From NCBI RefSeq assembly GCF_003337305.1, contig NZ_QPJO01000005.1:282954-346953 (forward strand): a stretch of DNA of 64,000 nucleotides. The letters run 5' to 3'. Below the pieces are notes generated by a model. It worked only from the letters and a program-made list of their open reading frames with translations. It was not told the origin of the DNA and ran no database searches. Source of the DNA: Winogradskyella arenosi. Lineage in GTDB: Bacteria; Bacteroidota; Bacteroidia; Flavobacteriales; Flavobacteriaceae. The position numbers and the translations under genes were made by a program. Positions 38,801 to 48,051 of the stretch are shown here, piece after piece; the stretch's first letter is position 1; each line of letters starts with the position of its first letter.

Positions 38801-39805
38801 CTAGCTTTTATAATGTGCTTTTATAATTTGCTCCACAGGTTTATTCTGTGGGGTAAATTGATTATTATCTACACCGCCAACATTGTTGTGATCTACAAAC
38901 CATTTCCACAGATAGCCTCCGGCAAACCAATCTTCATCCCAAACCGCATCAAATAAAGCTTGGGTGGCATTATTTTGTGCTATGAGATTTACAGACGTCA
39001 TAGAACGGTCGTAGCGCCATGGCTCTTTTCCTGTATAATCTACACTACGATACCCAAACTCGGTAAATAATATAGGTCGATCTAGTTTTTCAGAAAATGC
39101 TTTTAGTCCTGGTTTATGCTTGGCCCAGCCTTTAATACAGTCTTCAACAGTTGGAGTTTGCATGGTGCTCACAGGAAAATAAGCATCAATCCCAATATAA
39201 TCGAGTTGGTGCCAAAAAGGTGTTGTCCAAAACTCATCCCAATTTGCCGCATAGGTTAACTTCCCGGTATAAACTGCTTTAACAGCTTTTATAAGCTCTT
39301 GCCAATACGCAGGTCTGTGCGTAATAAAGGCTTCAAGTTCGGTACCAACACAAAAGACCTCTACATTATATTCTTGAGCCATTTCAGCATATTCTAAAAT
39401 AAAATCGGAGTAAGACGCTTCTAATAATTTCCAATCGGCCTCTGAAGACGCCTCTAAAAATCCGGTAAACTCACCATGGGCAATCCACAATTGGGGTTTC
39501 ACCATAACGTTTATACCCTCTTTATGCAGGGCTTCTATATATTGTCCGGCACCAGAGCGGGTTTCTCCAAACCATTGTCGCTTAGTATTGTGCGTCACTT
39601 CAGGATGAGCCTGATCTCTAATAAAACCAAAGGGCATCACAGCTGCCGCATTCGCATTAATATTCACAATAGGTTTCACATGGGAGGCATCAACCACGCC
39701 CCGAGAAGCCACAAAACTTACCCCGTTTATCTTTAACGGTTTATACTTTGCTGCGGCACAACTGAGCATTAGAATACTTAAAAGGCTATAAAAAAGAGGT
39801 CTCAT
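38801..39805 (-). CDS. GH113-like glycoside hydrolase, lipoprotein
   Basis: 334 residues. The N-terminus MRPLFYSLLSILMLSC is a lipoprotein signal with Cys16. A TIM barrel of clan GH-A follows. The two likely catalytic glutamates are Glu156 in CVGTELEAF (acid/base, after beta-4) and Glu249 in LFTEFGYRS (nucleophile). This resembles family GH113, which includes beta-mannanases. It is not linked to a polysaccharide-utilisation locus here (no SusC/SusD pair), so the substrate is uncertain and could be a self-made glycan. Single gene. Confidence 0.8.
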   Translation of the reverse strand: MRPLFYSLLSILMLSCAAAKYKPLKINGVSFVASRGVVDASHVKPIVNINANAAAVMPFGFIRDQAHPEVTHNTKRQWFGETRSGAGQYIEALHKEGINVMVKPQLWIAHGEFTGFLEASSEADWKLLEASYSDFILEYAEMAQEYNVEVFCVGTELEAFITHRPAYWQELIKAVKAVYTGKLTYAANWDEFWTTPFWHQLDYIGIDAYFPVSTMQTPTVEDCIKGWAKHKPGLKAFSEKLDRPILFTEFGYRSVDYTGKEPWRYDRSMTSVNLIAQNNATQALFDAVWDEDWFAGGYLWKWFVDHNNVGGVDNNQFTPQNKPVEQIIKAHYKS

Positions 39806-39901
39806 ACTGCGAAATTATGCTTAAATTTAAATAAAATCGACTAAGAGATTAAGGTTTTAACAAAAGCTTCGACCTATAATCCACATTACAACCTCAACGA
39901 T

Positions 39902-41212
39902 ATGGAACACATTGTTATTATTGGCAACGGCATTTCTGGAGTGACCTTGGCCAGACACCTTAGAAAGTTATCAAATAAAAAAATAACTATCATCTCTGCC
40001 GAAACGGATTACTTCTTCTCCCGTACCGCTTTAATGTACGTTTATATGGGCCATATGAAGTTTGAACATACACAACCTTATGAAAACTGGTTTTGGGAAA
40101 AGAACCGAATCGGTTTAAAGAAAGCCTATGTTAAACACGTTGATACAGAAGCTAAAACCCTTCATTTTGCTGAAGGTGATTCCCTAAACTATGATAAATT
40201 AGTCATTGCAACCGGTAGTAAACCGAATAAATTTGGCTGGCCAGGACAGGATGCGAAAGGCGTTATGGGGATGTACCATAAACAAGATCTAGAACACTTA
40301 GAAGAACACGCCCCAAATAATGAGGTTTGTAAACGTGCCGTTATCGTTGGTGGTGGTTTAATAGGAATTGAATTGGCCGAGATGTTAAATTCTAGAAGTA
40401 TTCCGGTGACCTTTTTAGTCCGAGAAAATAGTTTTTGGAATGGCGTTTTACCGCAAGGTGAAAGCGAAATGATTAATAGACATATTAAAAATCACCATAT
40501 AGACTTACGATTGTCTACAAATTTAAAGGCTATAAATACGGATGAAAATGGTAAAGTAAAATCTGTGATTATTGAAGAAACAGGAGAAGAACTTGCCTGT
40601 AATGTTGTGGGCTTAACCGCTGGCGTGACACCTAATATCGATTTTTTAAAAGACTCAGGTATTGAATTAGGAAGAGGCGTTAAAGTAAATCGTTATTTAG
40701 AAACCAATATCCCTGACGTGTATGCTATTGGTGATTGTGCTGAGCAACACGAAGCTATTGGTAATCGCCGACCTATAGAAGCCGTTTGGTATACAGGCCG
40801 TATGATGGGCGAGGTTTTAGCACAAACCATTTGCGGAAATAAAATGACCTATAATCCTGGTCACTGGTTTAACTCAGCGAAATTTTTAGATATTGAATAT
40901 CAAACTTACGGTTGGGTTTTTGGCGAACGCGGACGCCCAGAATACGAACAACATTTTCATTGGAAACATGAAGACGATACCAAATGTATAACCGTAGCCT
41001 TCCATAAAGAGAGTCACAAATTCTTAGGAATTAACACCTTTGGAATCCGCATGCGCCACGAAGTTTTTGACCGTTGGCTCACCGAACAACGTGATGTCGA
41101 TTATGTAATGCATCACCTCTCTGAAGCTAATTTTGATCCTGAATTTTATTCAAGATTTGAAAAAGACATTCTTAAATCATACACTAACCAACCACAACTT
41201 GCCAAATCTTAA
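39902..41212 (+). CDS. NAD(P)/FAD-dependent oxidoreductase
   Basis: 436 residues, two-Rossmann pyridine-nucleotide disulfide-oxidoreductase fold without the redox CXXXXC. FAD site IVIIGNGISGVTLARHL at 4-20, NAD(P) site AVIVGGGLIGIELAEML near 145, and the flavin motif VYAIGDCAEQ near 275. A C-terminal domain of about 110 residues is rich in His and Trp (HFHWKHEDD). It lies 71 bases before the membrane polyferredoxin gene. I infer that the two form an electron-transfer pair, with this enzyme passing electrons between NAD(P)H and the iron-sulfur protein. The physiological partner is not known. Confidence 0.88.
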   Translation: MEHIVIIGNGISGVTLARHLRKLSNKKITIISAETDYFFSRTALMYVYMGHMKFEHTQPYENWFWEKNRIGLKKAYVKHVDTEAKTLHFAEGDSLNYDKLVIATGSKPNKFGWPGQDAKGVMGMYHKQDLEHLEEHAPNNEVCKRAVIVGGGLIGIELAEMLNSRSIPVTFLVRENSFWNGVLPQGESEMINRHIKNHHIDLRLSTNLKAINTDENGKVKSVIIEETGEELACNVVGLTAGVTPNIDFLKDSGIELGRGVKVNRYLETNIPDVYAIGDCAEQHEAIGNRRPIEAVWYTGRMMGEVLAQTICGNKMTYNPGHWFNSAKFLDIEYQTYGWVFGERGRPEYEQHFHWKHEDDTKCITVAFHKESHKFLGINTFGIRMRHEVFDRWLTEQRDVDYVMHHLSEANFDPEFYSRFEKDILKSYTNQPQLAKS

Positions 41213-41283
41213 CCCCTATAGATTTTAAAAGTTAATACCGCTAAAAGCAGCACACCCTTTAAGCATAAACAACCCATATTACA

Positions 41284-42873
41284 ATGAGCAACAAATTAAA
41301 TCATAGTATGTCTTTGGCAAAACCTGATGCCTTAGGAATTAATAACAAACAAAAAGTAGCTGTTGCCATTGGCGTTATTGGCTTATTTATTTTTGCCCTA
41401 GCACTTTTCAATGTTAATTTCCCTAATAAAGCCCTGTTTTTAACCCTTTCTTTAGCGGCAATTATTGGCGGAACTGTCGTTTTTTCTAGAGAAGCATACC
41501 TCACAAAATTAGAAGGCATAAAAAATGATGGCGTCTGGTTTAAATCCATTTCTTCTCGAGGTATTCTCGGTTGGATTCTTGGCGTCGTACTAACGACCTT
41601 TTATATTGTGCTTTATTTTTTCCCTACCTATTTAGGATTAGGCACCGATGGAGAAGAAAACACAGGACTTATTAGTCTTTTTGACCCTTTAAGCCAATTA
41701 TTAAGTGGACGTAACGCCAGCCAATGGTTTGTCTATGGGACGCTTTACACCGTAGCAATTTTAGCGTTTGGCTATAAGTTTATTTTAAAATACAGACACA
41801 ATCGCTACCAACAATTACGTACCGTTTCAGTGATGTTTTTTCAATTGGGTTTTGCCTTTTTGATTCCTGAATTTATGTACGTCATGAATAACGACTTACC
41901 ATACTATGACCTAAAGAGTATTTGGCCACTTAACTATTATATTTTTGATGAATGGTCCGTAAACGGGTTTCTGTCTAATGGTACTATAGGACTCGCTTTA
42001 CTCCTTTTTGGTATTTTATCCATTTTTGTTTTTACTCCAATTTTAACGTATAAATACGGGAAACGATGGTATTGCTCATGGGTTTGTGGCTGTGGAGGTT
42101 TAGCCGAAACTGCTGGAGATTCTTTTAGACAATTATCTTCTAAAAAACTATACGCATGGAAAATAGAACGCTGGTTAATACATGTGGTTTTAGTCTTTTC
42201 TGTTGTAATGACTACGGCAGTCGTTTACACCTATTTAGGCTACGATAAAAACGATTTCTGGCTCACTCGTGGGGTTTTCATCAGTTTCGTTATTGGTTTA
42301 TTAACCTTAGTATTTGCTGGGACTATGATTTTTAAACGTCAGGAGTTGGCAAAAGATGCTAAATATGGCGCTATAAGTTTCTTTATTACCATTACCCTTT
42401 TGTTAGTGATGCATTTTACAGGAACTACAGATCACCTTTTTTATATTAAAGCTGGAGCTTTAAGAGCCGCTTACGGAATTTATATAGGATCTATTTTTTC
42501 TGGAGTTATAGGAACAGGCTTCTACCCTATTTTAGGAAACCGTTCTTGGTGTCGTTTTGGTTGTCCTATGGCGGCTATCCTAGGTTTTCAACAACGTTTA
42601 TTTTCAAAATTTAGAATTACCACCAATGGCGGACAATGTATTTCTTGTGGAAACTGTTCTAACAGTTGCGAAATGGGGATCGATGTTAGACATTATGCGC
42701 AAAAAGGAGAAAACATCGTTCGTTCTAGTTGTGTAGGTTGTGGTATTTGCTCTGCTGTTTGTCCTAGAGGTGTTCTAAAATTAGAAAATGATGGCATGAA
42801 AGGTCGTATCAATTCTAATGAAATTCTTTTGGGTAATGATGTGGATTTAATGGAGCTTGTTAACCAAAAATAA
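41284..42873 (+). CDS. Membrane 4Fe-4S protein, NapH/NosR-like
   Basis: 529 residues. About eight hydrophobic segments: two near the N-terminus (25-63), then pairs to about 430. The cytoplasmic loops carry WYCSWVCGCGG and WCRFGCPM, the cysteine motifs typical of NapH and NosR relatives. The C-terminus has two ferredoxin clusters: CISCGNCSNSCEMG and CVGCGICSAVCPRG. No nitrate or nitrous oxide reductase genes are near, so it is not nap or nos. The preceding FAD oxidoreductase is the natural partner. Role likely in membrane electron flow, perhaps quinone-linked; the substrate is open. Confidence 0.87.
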   Translation: MSNKLNHSMSLAKPDALGINNKQKVAVAIGVIGLFIFALALFNVNFPNKALFLTLSLAAIIGGTVVFSREAYLTKLEGIKNDGVWFKSISSRGILGWILGVVLTTFYIVLYFFPTYLGLGTDGEENTGLISLFDPLSQLLSGRNASQWFVYGTLYTVAILAFGYKFILKYRHNRYQQLRTVSVMFFQLGFAFLIPEFMYVMNNDLPYYDLKSIWPLNYYIFDEWSVNGFLSNGTIGLALLLFGILSIFVFTPILTYKYGKRWYCSWVCGCGGLAETAGDSFRQLSSKKLYAWKIERWLIHVVLVFSVVMTTAVVYTYLGYDKNDFWLTRGVFISFVIGLLTLVFAGTMIFKRQELAKDAKYGAISFFITITLLLVMHFTGTTDHLFYIKAGALRAAYGIYIGSIFSGVIGTGFYPILGNRSWCRFGCPMAAILGFQQRLFSKFRITTNGGQCISCGNCSNSCEMGIDVRHYAQKGENIVRSSCVGCGICSAVCPRGVLKLENDGMKGRINSNEILLGNDVDLMELVNQK

Positions 42874-42901
42874 GATTCTAAATTCTTAAAACCGTATAGT
42901 T

Positions 42902-42940
42902 CATAAAGACGTTTCAGTTGCACCTCGGAACGTCTTTATG
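42902..42940 (+). terminator. Hairpin after the 4Fe-4S gene, probable terminator
   Basis: A 12-bp perfect stem, CATAAAGACGTT (42902-42913) with AACGTCTTTATG (42929-42940), 15-base loop. The T-run after it is weak (GTTTATAT). Confidence 0.55.
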
Positions 42941-43058
42941 GTTTATATAAACATTATATTTCATCTATTAATTAGGCAAAACAAGCTTGAGGTTATCGCA
43001 ATAAAATCAAGTGTTTATTGAGTAAAAAGATTTCTTAAAATTAAATTCTCAAATATTG

Positions 43059-43066
43059 TACATTTG
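43059..43066 (+). promoter_or_regulatory. Candidate promoter of the GT2 pair
   Basis: TACATTTG matches TAnnTTTG, 17 bases before the ATG at 43084. No clear -33 element. The short leader leaves little room for a ribosome site, common in this phylum. Confidence 0.5.
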
Positions 43067-43083
43067 CCACACAATAAGATAAA

Positions 43084-43773
43084 ATGCCCAAAATAAAAGT
43101 TATTATTCCTGCCTACAACGAGGAGGCGTCTATTCCTTTAGTTATAAAAGATATCCCTTCTATCGTTGATGAAGTTATTGTTGTGAGTAATAATTCTACC
43201 GATAATACCGAGATTAACGCTAAAAATGCTGGGGCAACAGTGCTGGTTGAAAAGAGAAAAGGTTATGGTTTTGCCTGCTTAAAGGGTATGGATTATATTT
43301 CTAAACAAAAAAATACAACAGACATTGTTGTGTTTTTAGATGGTGATTATAGTGATTATCCGGAGGAATTAACAAAACTTGTACAACCTATTATTGACCA
43401 AAACATCGATTTTGTGGTGGGCGCTAGAGTGAAAGCCTTACGTGAGGATGGTTCAATGACGACGCCACAAATTTTTGGCAACTGGCTAGCAACAAGCCTT
43501 ATGCGTTTATTCTTTAGATCTACATTTACCGATTTAGGTCCCTTTAGAGCCATTAAATACAGCACACTTCTAGACTTAAACATGGAAGACAAAACTTATG
43601 GGTGGACGGTAGAGATGCAACTTAAAGTACTGAAGCGAAAAATTAGCTATAAAGAAATCCCTGTAAATTATAGAAACAGAATAGGTGTCTCAAAAGTTTC
43701 AGGAACGATAAAAGGTGCTATCTTTGCAGGCATAAAAATCTTGACATGGATTTTTAAATACAGTTTTAAGTGA
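43084..43773 (+). CDS. GT2 glycosyltransferase, polyprenyl-phosphate mannose/glucose synthase-like
   Basis: 229 residues. The start KVIIPAYNEEASIPLVIKDI, VVSNNSTDNTE and the donor DGDYSDYPEE are GT2 motifs, and FRAIKYSTLL with the TVEMQLKVLKR and PVNYRNRIGVSKVSG tail is typical of DPM1/DPG-synthase-like proteins. There is no membrane anchor except a hydrophobic C-terminal stretch. It should load a sugar on polyprenyl phosphate. The next gene overlaps by 4 bases (GTGA). A GT-C enzyme that could use such a donor lies 3 kb on, past a gene on the other strand. Confidence 0.87.
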   Translation: MPKIKVIIPAYNEEASIPLVIKDIPSIVDEVIVVSNNSTDNTEINAKNAGATVLVEKRKGYGFACLKGMDYISKQKNTTDIVVFLDGDYSDYPEELTKLVQPIIDQNIDFVVGARVKALREDGSMTTPQIFGNWLATSLMRLFFRSTFTDLGPFRAIKYSTLLDLNMEDKTYGWTVEMQLKVLKRKISYKEIPVNYRNRIGVSKVSGTIKGAIFAGIKILTWIFKYSFK

Positions 43774-45263
43774 TTTACCTTCAATACACCATCATCGTTA
43801 TTTACACTGTGGCTATAGTGCTTATTTTTATGTATGCCTTAGCACAGTTAAATTTACTCTACAATTATCTTTCTTCAAAAAAGAAAAGAGAAACTTGTGA
43901 CAAATTTAACTTTTCAAATACTGAAGAGATTCCATTTGTTACCATTCAACTTCCTGTATACAATGAAATGTATGTTATGGAGCGTTTGCTCGATAATATT
44001 GCATTACTAGAGTATCCTAAGGATAAATTAGAGATTCAGGTGTTGGATGACTCTACCGATGAAACCGTAGCGACAACTAAAGCTCATGTAGAGCAGTTGG
44101 CCAAAACGGGGTTAGATATTACACATATTACAAGAACGGATAGAAGTGGTTTTAAAGCTGGAGCTCTTAAAGAAGGTTTAAAGGTTGCTAAAGGTGAATA
44201 TATTGCCATTTTTGATGCCGATTTCTTACCGAAACCTAATTGGTTAATGCGTACCATTCCTTATTTTAAGAATGAAAAAATAGGCGTTGTTCAAACAAGA
44301 TGGGGACATATTAACAGAAACTATTCGTTATTAACAAAAATTCAAGCCTTTGCCTTAGATGCGCATTTTACTTTAGAGCAAGTAGGTCGAAATAGTAAAG
44401 GACACTTCATTAACTTTAACGGAACCGCTGGAGTATGGAGAAAAGCCTGTATTATAGACGCAGGAAATTGGGAAGGTGATACCCTTACTGAAGATTTAGA
44501 TTTAAGTTACCGTGCTCAATTAAAAAACTGGGAATTCAAATACTTAGAAGACGTAGAAACGCCTGCTGAATTACCAGTCGTTATAAGTGCTGCACGTTCT
44601 CAACAATTCCGTTGGAATAAAGGAGGGGCAGAAAACTTTCGAAAAATGTTATGGCGCGTTTTAAAGTCAGACAATATCTCTACAAAAACTAAAGTTCATG
44701 GTTTATTGCACCTTTTAAACAGTACCATGTTCTTAAGTATCTTTACGGTAGCTATTTTAAGCATCCCAATGCTTTATATTAAAAACGAATACGCTCACCT
44801 TAGAAACTACTTTTATATTATGAGTTTCTTTGTAACGAGCACCATCATCTTCTTTGTATGTTATTGGTTTATGTACCGAAATATCTATGGAAGTGGTTTT
44901 AAGAAATTCTTCAACTATGTGGGGATGTTCTTTACCTTTTTCTCAATAGCCATGGGCTTCTCTCTTCATAATTCTATTGCAGTTATTGAAGGTCATATTG
45001 GAAAACGTAGTGAATTTGTAAGAACTCCAAAGTTTAATATCAGTACGATAAGAGACTCCTGGAAAGGCAACAAATACATTATGAAAAAGGTTTCACCTCA
45101 TGTTATTATTGAAGGTATGCTTATGCTGTATTTTGCATTTGGAATGTATAGTGCTTTTATAGTAGGCGACCAAGGTGGAGATTTCGGATTATTTCCTTTT
45201 CACCTTATGTTATTCATTGGTTTTGGTTATGTATTCTTTAAATCATTATCTTCTAAGGTTTAA
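43770..45263 (+). CDS. Membrane GT2, cellulose-synthase-like
   Basis: 497 residues. GTG start at 43770, overlapping the previous stop by 4 bases. A first membrane segment (3-30) is followed by the catalytic domain: TIQLPVYNEMYVMERLL, DDSTDET, FDADFLPKP, TEDLDLSYRAQ and QQFRWNKGG. The D, DAD, TED and QQxRW set is that of processive or GlcCer-synthase-like GT2 enzymes. Four further membrane segments follow at about 310-490. No BcsB, BcsC or c-di-GMP PilZ domain is seen, so cellulose is unlikely; a glycolipid or exopolysaccharide is possible. Co-translated with the DPM-like enzyme. Confidence 0.87.
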   Translation: MIYLQYTIIVIYTVAIVLIFMYALAQLNLLYNYLSSKKKRETCDKFNFSNTEEIPFVTIQLPVYNEMYVMERLLDNIALLEYPKDKLEIQVLDDSTDETVATTKAHVEQLAKTGLDITHITRTDRSGFKAGALKEGLKVAKGEYIAIFDADFLPKPNWLMRTIPYFKNEKIGVVQTRWGHINRNYSLLTKIQAFALDAHFTLEQVGRNSKGHFINFNGTAGVWRKACIIDAGNWEGDTLTEDLDLSYRAQLKNWEFKYLEDVETPAELPVVISAARSQQFRWNKGGAENFRKMLWRVLKSDNISTKTKVHGLLHLLNSTMFLSIFTVAILSIPMLYIKNEYAHLRNYFYIMSFFVTSTIIFFVCYWFMYRNIYGSGFKKFFNYVGMFFTFFSIAMGFSLHNSIAVIEGHIGKRSEFVRTPKFNISTIRDSWKGNKYIMKKVSPHVIIEGMLMLYFAFGMYSAFIVGDQGGDFGLFPFHLMLFIGFGYVFFKSLSSKV

Positions 45264-45278
45264 ATAACATTTAAACAT

Positions 45279-45326
45279 AAAAAATCCGTAAAGTCTTTAA
45301 CTATAAAGATTTTACGGATTTTTTTG
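45279..45326. terminator. Bidirectional terminator, GT2 / royal-jelly-family gene
   Basis: About 21 paired bases, AAAAAATCCGTAAAGTCTTTA with its complement (one G-U pair) at 45304-45325, and T-runs on both strands. It serves both convergent genes. Confidence 0.9.
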
Positions 45327-45357
45327 CTTTAATTTAGTGTTATATTGCTCTCAACAG

Positions 45358-46449
45358 TTATTTATTTGGCAATGCAACTTTGTTTAAGGTAAATTCCATT
45401 TCAGAAATATCTCCTGAAATCTCATTAATCCTAGAGTTTGTAAAATATAGTTCGTTATTATATATACTAAACGTATCTGCCCATTTTACCTTATCACCTT
45501 CTAATAGAGTCGAAATATTTCCATCAGCTTGTCTAAATTGTATTTTGTTATGCTCTAAATCTGCATAATACAAATTACCGCTAGCATCTAAAATCATTCC
45601 ATCTGGAGCAGCTGTTTTTGCTATAAACTCAACTTGATTTTCTATCTGAGTTTCATCTTCAAGATCAAAAGCACTCGTAGGAATAGCATACAAACTATAA
45701 CCAGTAAGTGCATGGTAATACAGTATATCATTTTCTGTATCTAAAGCAATACCATCAGAGTTAATTGCTCTTTCCCATTTTTTATCACCAAAGGTTAAAT
45801 AGGAAGCTTCGGCACTTGTAGATTTATGATTATCTAAAACTCTTTTAGATACTTCAGAGTTCATATCTAAGATTACTAATCCGGCATGACCAGAATCTGT
45901 AAAATAGATTTTATTCTTTTTCTTATCTACGCGAAGATCATTTATATAAGAATCTGGATGGTAACTCCCTTCAGAAAGCTTATATACTTTACTTAAAGTG
46001 TTATCAACTAAATTAAATACAAAAACACGAGGTGCATCTAATACATTTTGAAACAACTGACTTCTTGTATCTAAAACATATAGTTTATCTTCAAAAGCGA
46101 CAACAGATTGTACACCTACAAACTTATCTTCAAGGACTTCGTCTCCAATTTTCCACGAATTCCATTCTGCATTAGGAAAGCTTACCTCTTCTTTATTCTT
46201 ATTAACTTCAACTACCGAATTTTTAACTCCTTCTCTCCATCTTGGAAAATTCACAAAAACACGACCATCATTAGCAACCGAAACTCCTGTAACCTGTTGC
46301 CCTTTAAAACTTATAACTTCATTTACTTTTAATGTTCTTGTTGTTGTATCTTTTTGTGTATTCACAACTGATTCTGTTTTAGATTGACCAGCATCTTTAC
46401 ATGAACTTAGTACAATTAAAAAAGCAGCAAAATAAAATATATTCCTCAT
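45358..46449 (-). CDS. Major royal jelly / yellow family lipoprotein
   Basis: 363 residues. A lipoprotein signal with Cys17 (LIVLSSCKD). The body is a six-bladed beta-propeller of the major-royal-jelly/yellow type: WNSWKIGDEV, FVGVQSVVAFEDKLYVLDTRS, INDLRVDKKKNKIYFTDSG, SDGIALDTENDILYYHAL, AAPDGMILDASGNLYYADL, and WADTFSIYNNELYFTNSRI. Databases often call bacterial members L-dopachrome-tautomerase-related; that function is not proved. It resembles SMP-30 lactonases in fold. It lies between GT genes on the opposite strand and shares a terminator with them, so link to the glycan genes is only positional. Confidence 0.87.
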   Translation of the reverse strand: MRNIFYFAAFLIVLSSCKDAGQSKTESVVNTQKDTTTRTLKVNEVISFKGQQVTGVSVANDGRVFVNFPRWREGVKNSVVEVNKNKEEVSFPNAEWNSWKIGDEVLEDKFVGVQSVVAFEDKLYVLDTRSQLFQNVLDAPRVFVFNLVDNTLSKVYKLSEGSYHPDSYINDLRVDKKKNKIYFTDSGHAGLVILDMNSEVSKRVLDNHKSTSAEASYLTFGDKKWERAINSDGIALDTENDILYYHALTGYSLYAIPTSAFDLEDETQIENQVEFIAKTAAPDGMILDASGNLYYADLEHNKIQFRQADGNISTLLEGDKVKWADTFSIYNNELYFTNSRINEISGDISEMEFTLNKVALPNK

Positions 46450-46641
46450 ATTATCTGTTATTTTTAGTTCCTCAAAAGTAGTAAAGATTAACTTATTACA
46501 CTTAGATTATTAACAGGAAGAGCTGTCGTACAAAAAGAATATTTAGATAAATAACTGAGTTATTGTAAGCTCTGCATTAAAAAAGAGTCTTAGACACCTC
46601 ACTACAAATTTAGCAATTAACCAAACCCCGCAAATAATATT

Positions 46642-46649
46642 TATATTTG
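46642..46649 (+). promoter_or_regulatory. Candidate promoter of the GT-C gene
   Basis: TATATTTG matches TAnnTTTG and ends 4 bases before the ATG at 46654. If real, the message would be leaderless or nearly so. In AT-rich DNA such a match can be chance. Confidence 0.35.
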
Positions 46650-46653
46650 ATTT

Positions 46654-48036
46654 ATGCTAGACATCACCTTATTTTCAAAATTAAAAAAGTCCTCAATTTT
46701 GTTAGTTGTTACAAGCTTAATCCTCTATTTTATTTTTGCCTATTACACAGCAAGAACAGAATACTACAAAATAGTCGCCTTATATGCTGCTCAATTTTTT
46801 CTGTTTTACAAATTAGTAGATTTTAATAAAACAAACCTTAAACTTTTAACATACACAGCAGTTATATTTCGGATTGTTTTTATTTTTTCAATCCCAAATC
46901 TATCACAAGATTTTTACCGTTTTATTTGGGATGGACGAATGATATTTGGAGGTTTTAACCCTTATTTATACACTCCAGATTCTTTTATTAACAACGACAT
47001 ATTTCCTATTAATCAAGCACAAGAATTATATAATGGAATGGGCGAATTAAGCTCTTCTCATTATACCAACTATCCACCAATAAATCAACTCTGTTTCACA
47101 ATTGCTGCTTTATTTTCTAGTCATAGTATTTTAGGCTCTATCATATCAATGCGACTTATAATTATTGCTGCAGATATTGGTACGCTTTATTTTGGAAAGA
47201 AACTCTTGAAACGTTTAAAACTACCTTCAAATAGAATTTTCTGGTATATTTTAAATCCTTTTATTATTATAGAATTAACTGGTAATCTTCACTTTGAAGG
47301 TGTAATGATTTTCTTCCTCATTTGGGCACTGTACCTTTTATACTCAGGTAAATGGAAATGGGCCGCCATCATTTTTGCATGTTCAATTTCAGTGAAGTTA
47401 ATTCCATTAATGTTATTACCTCTATTTTTTAAATTCTTTAAAACAACAAAAACATCACAAATATCCTATCGTAAGCTAATTGTATTTTATGTTATAATCG
47501 GAATAACTATACTCCTCCTATTCCTTCCTTTTTTTTCTATGGAATTTGTGAACAATTACTCTAAAACAGTTGGGCTTTGGTTTGGAAATTTTGAATTTAA
47601 CGCAAGTATTTATTATCTCTTAAGAGCAATAGGCTACAGTATAACGGGCTATAATGAAATTGCTATTATTGGTAAAATTCTACCTATAATTTCGGTCTTT
47701 ATAATTTTTGGGTTTTCATTGTTTAAACAAAACAATACTTTATCTAAACTGATCACTTCAATGCTATTAGTATTTACTTGCTATTTATTTTTAAGTACCA
47801 CGGTGCATCCTTGGTATATTGCGACCCTTGTGCTCTTTTCTGTTTTTACCAATTATAAGTTTCCATTGGTATGGTCTTTCGTTATTATCTTAAGTTATTT
47901 AGCCTATGCTAACCCTTCTAATTCAGAAAATTTATGGGTTGTTGGTTTAGAATATGCTGTTGTCTTTGCGGTCTTTATTTGGGAAGTGGCGCTAAAAAAA
48001 ACTGCCAGTTTCCCGGCAGTTTCTCAACATTATTAG
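46654..48036 (+). CDS. GT-C mannosyltransferase, MptB-like
   Basis: 460 residues with about 11 membrane segments. The acceptor/donor loop is DFYRFIWDGRMIFGGFNPYLY at about 89-109, and HFEGVMIFFLIWALYLL and STTVHPWYIATL follow, as in polyprenyl-phosphomannose-dependent mannosyltransferases. It should transfer a mannose (or related sugar) from a lipid carrier outside the inner membrane. The two GT2 genes 2-3 kb upstream could supply the donor. The last 12 codons (TASFPAVSQHY) are made from a terminator hairpin that serves the convergent gene. Alternative start sites were not found. Confidence 0.85.
   Translation: MLDITLFSKLKKSSILLVVTSLILYFIFAYYTARTEYYKIVALYAAQFFLFYKLVDFNKTNLKLLTYTAVIFRIVFIFSIPNLSQDFYRFIWDGRMIFGGFNPYLYTPDSFINNDIFPINQAQELYNGMGELSSSHYTNYPPINQLCFTIAALFSSHSILGSIISMRLIIIAADIGTLYFGKKLLKRLKLPSNRIFWYILNPFIIIELTGNLHFEGVMIFFLIWALYLLYSGKWKWAAIIFACSISVKLIPLMLLPLFFKFFKTTKTSQISYRKLIVFYVIIGITILLLFLPFFSMEFVNNYSKTVGLWFGNFEFNASIYYLLRAIGYSITGYNEIAIIGKILPIISVFIIFGFSLFKQNNTLSKLITSMLLVFTCYLFLSTTVHPWYIATLVLFSVFTNYKFPLVWSFVIILSYLAYANPSNSENLWVVGLEYAVVFAVFIWEVALKKTASFPAVSQHY
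47994..48022 (-). terminator. Terminator inside the end of the GT-C gene
   Basis: AAACTGCC (47999-48006) and GGCAGTTT (48015-48022) form an 8-bp stem. Read on the minus strand the second arm runs into eight T residues (complement of 47993-48000), a standard intrinsic terminator for the gene at 48052-48420. It lies wholly inside the convergent GT-C coding region. Confidence 0.85.
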
Positions 48037-48051
48037 TAGATTAAGACACGT

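Noticed and set aside
41284..42873. napH or nosR annotation for the 4Fe-4S protein
   Set aside because: The cysteine motifs are shared, but no nitrate or nitrous oxide reductase genes are present.
43770..45263. Cellulose synthase annotation for the membrane GT2
   Set aside because: It lacks a PilZ domain and the bcs partner genes, so only the broader GT2 class is supported.
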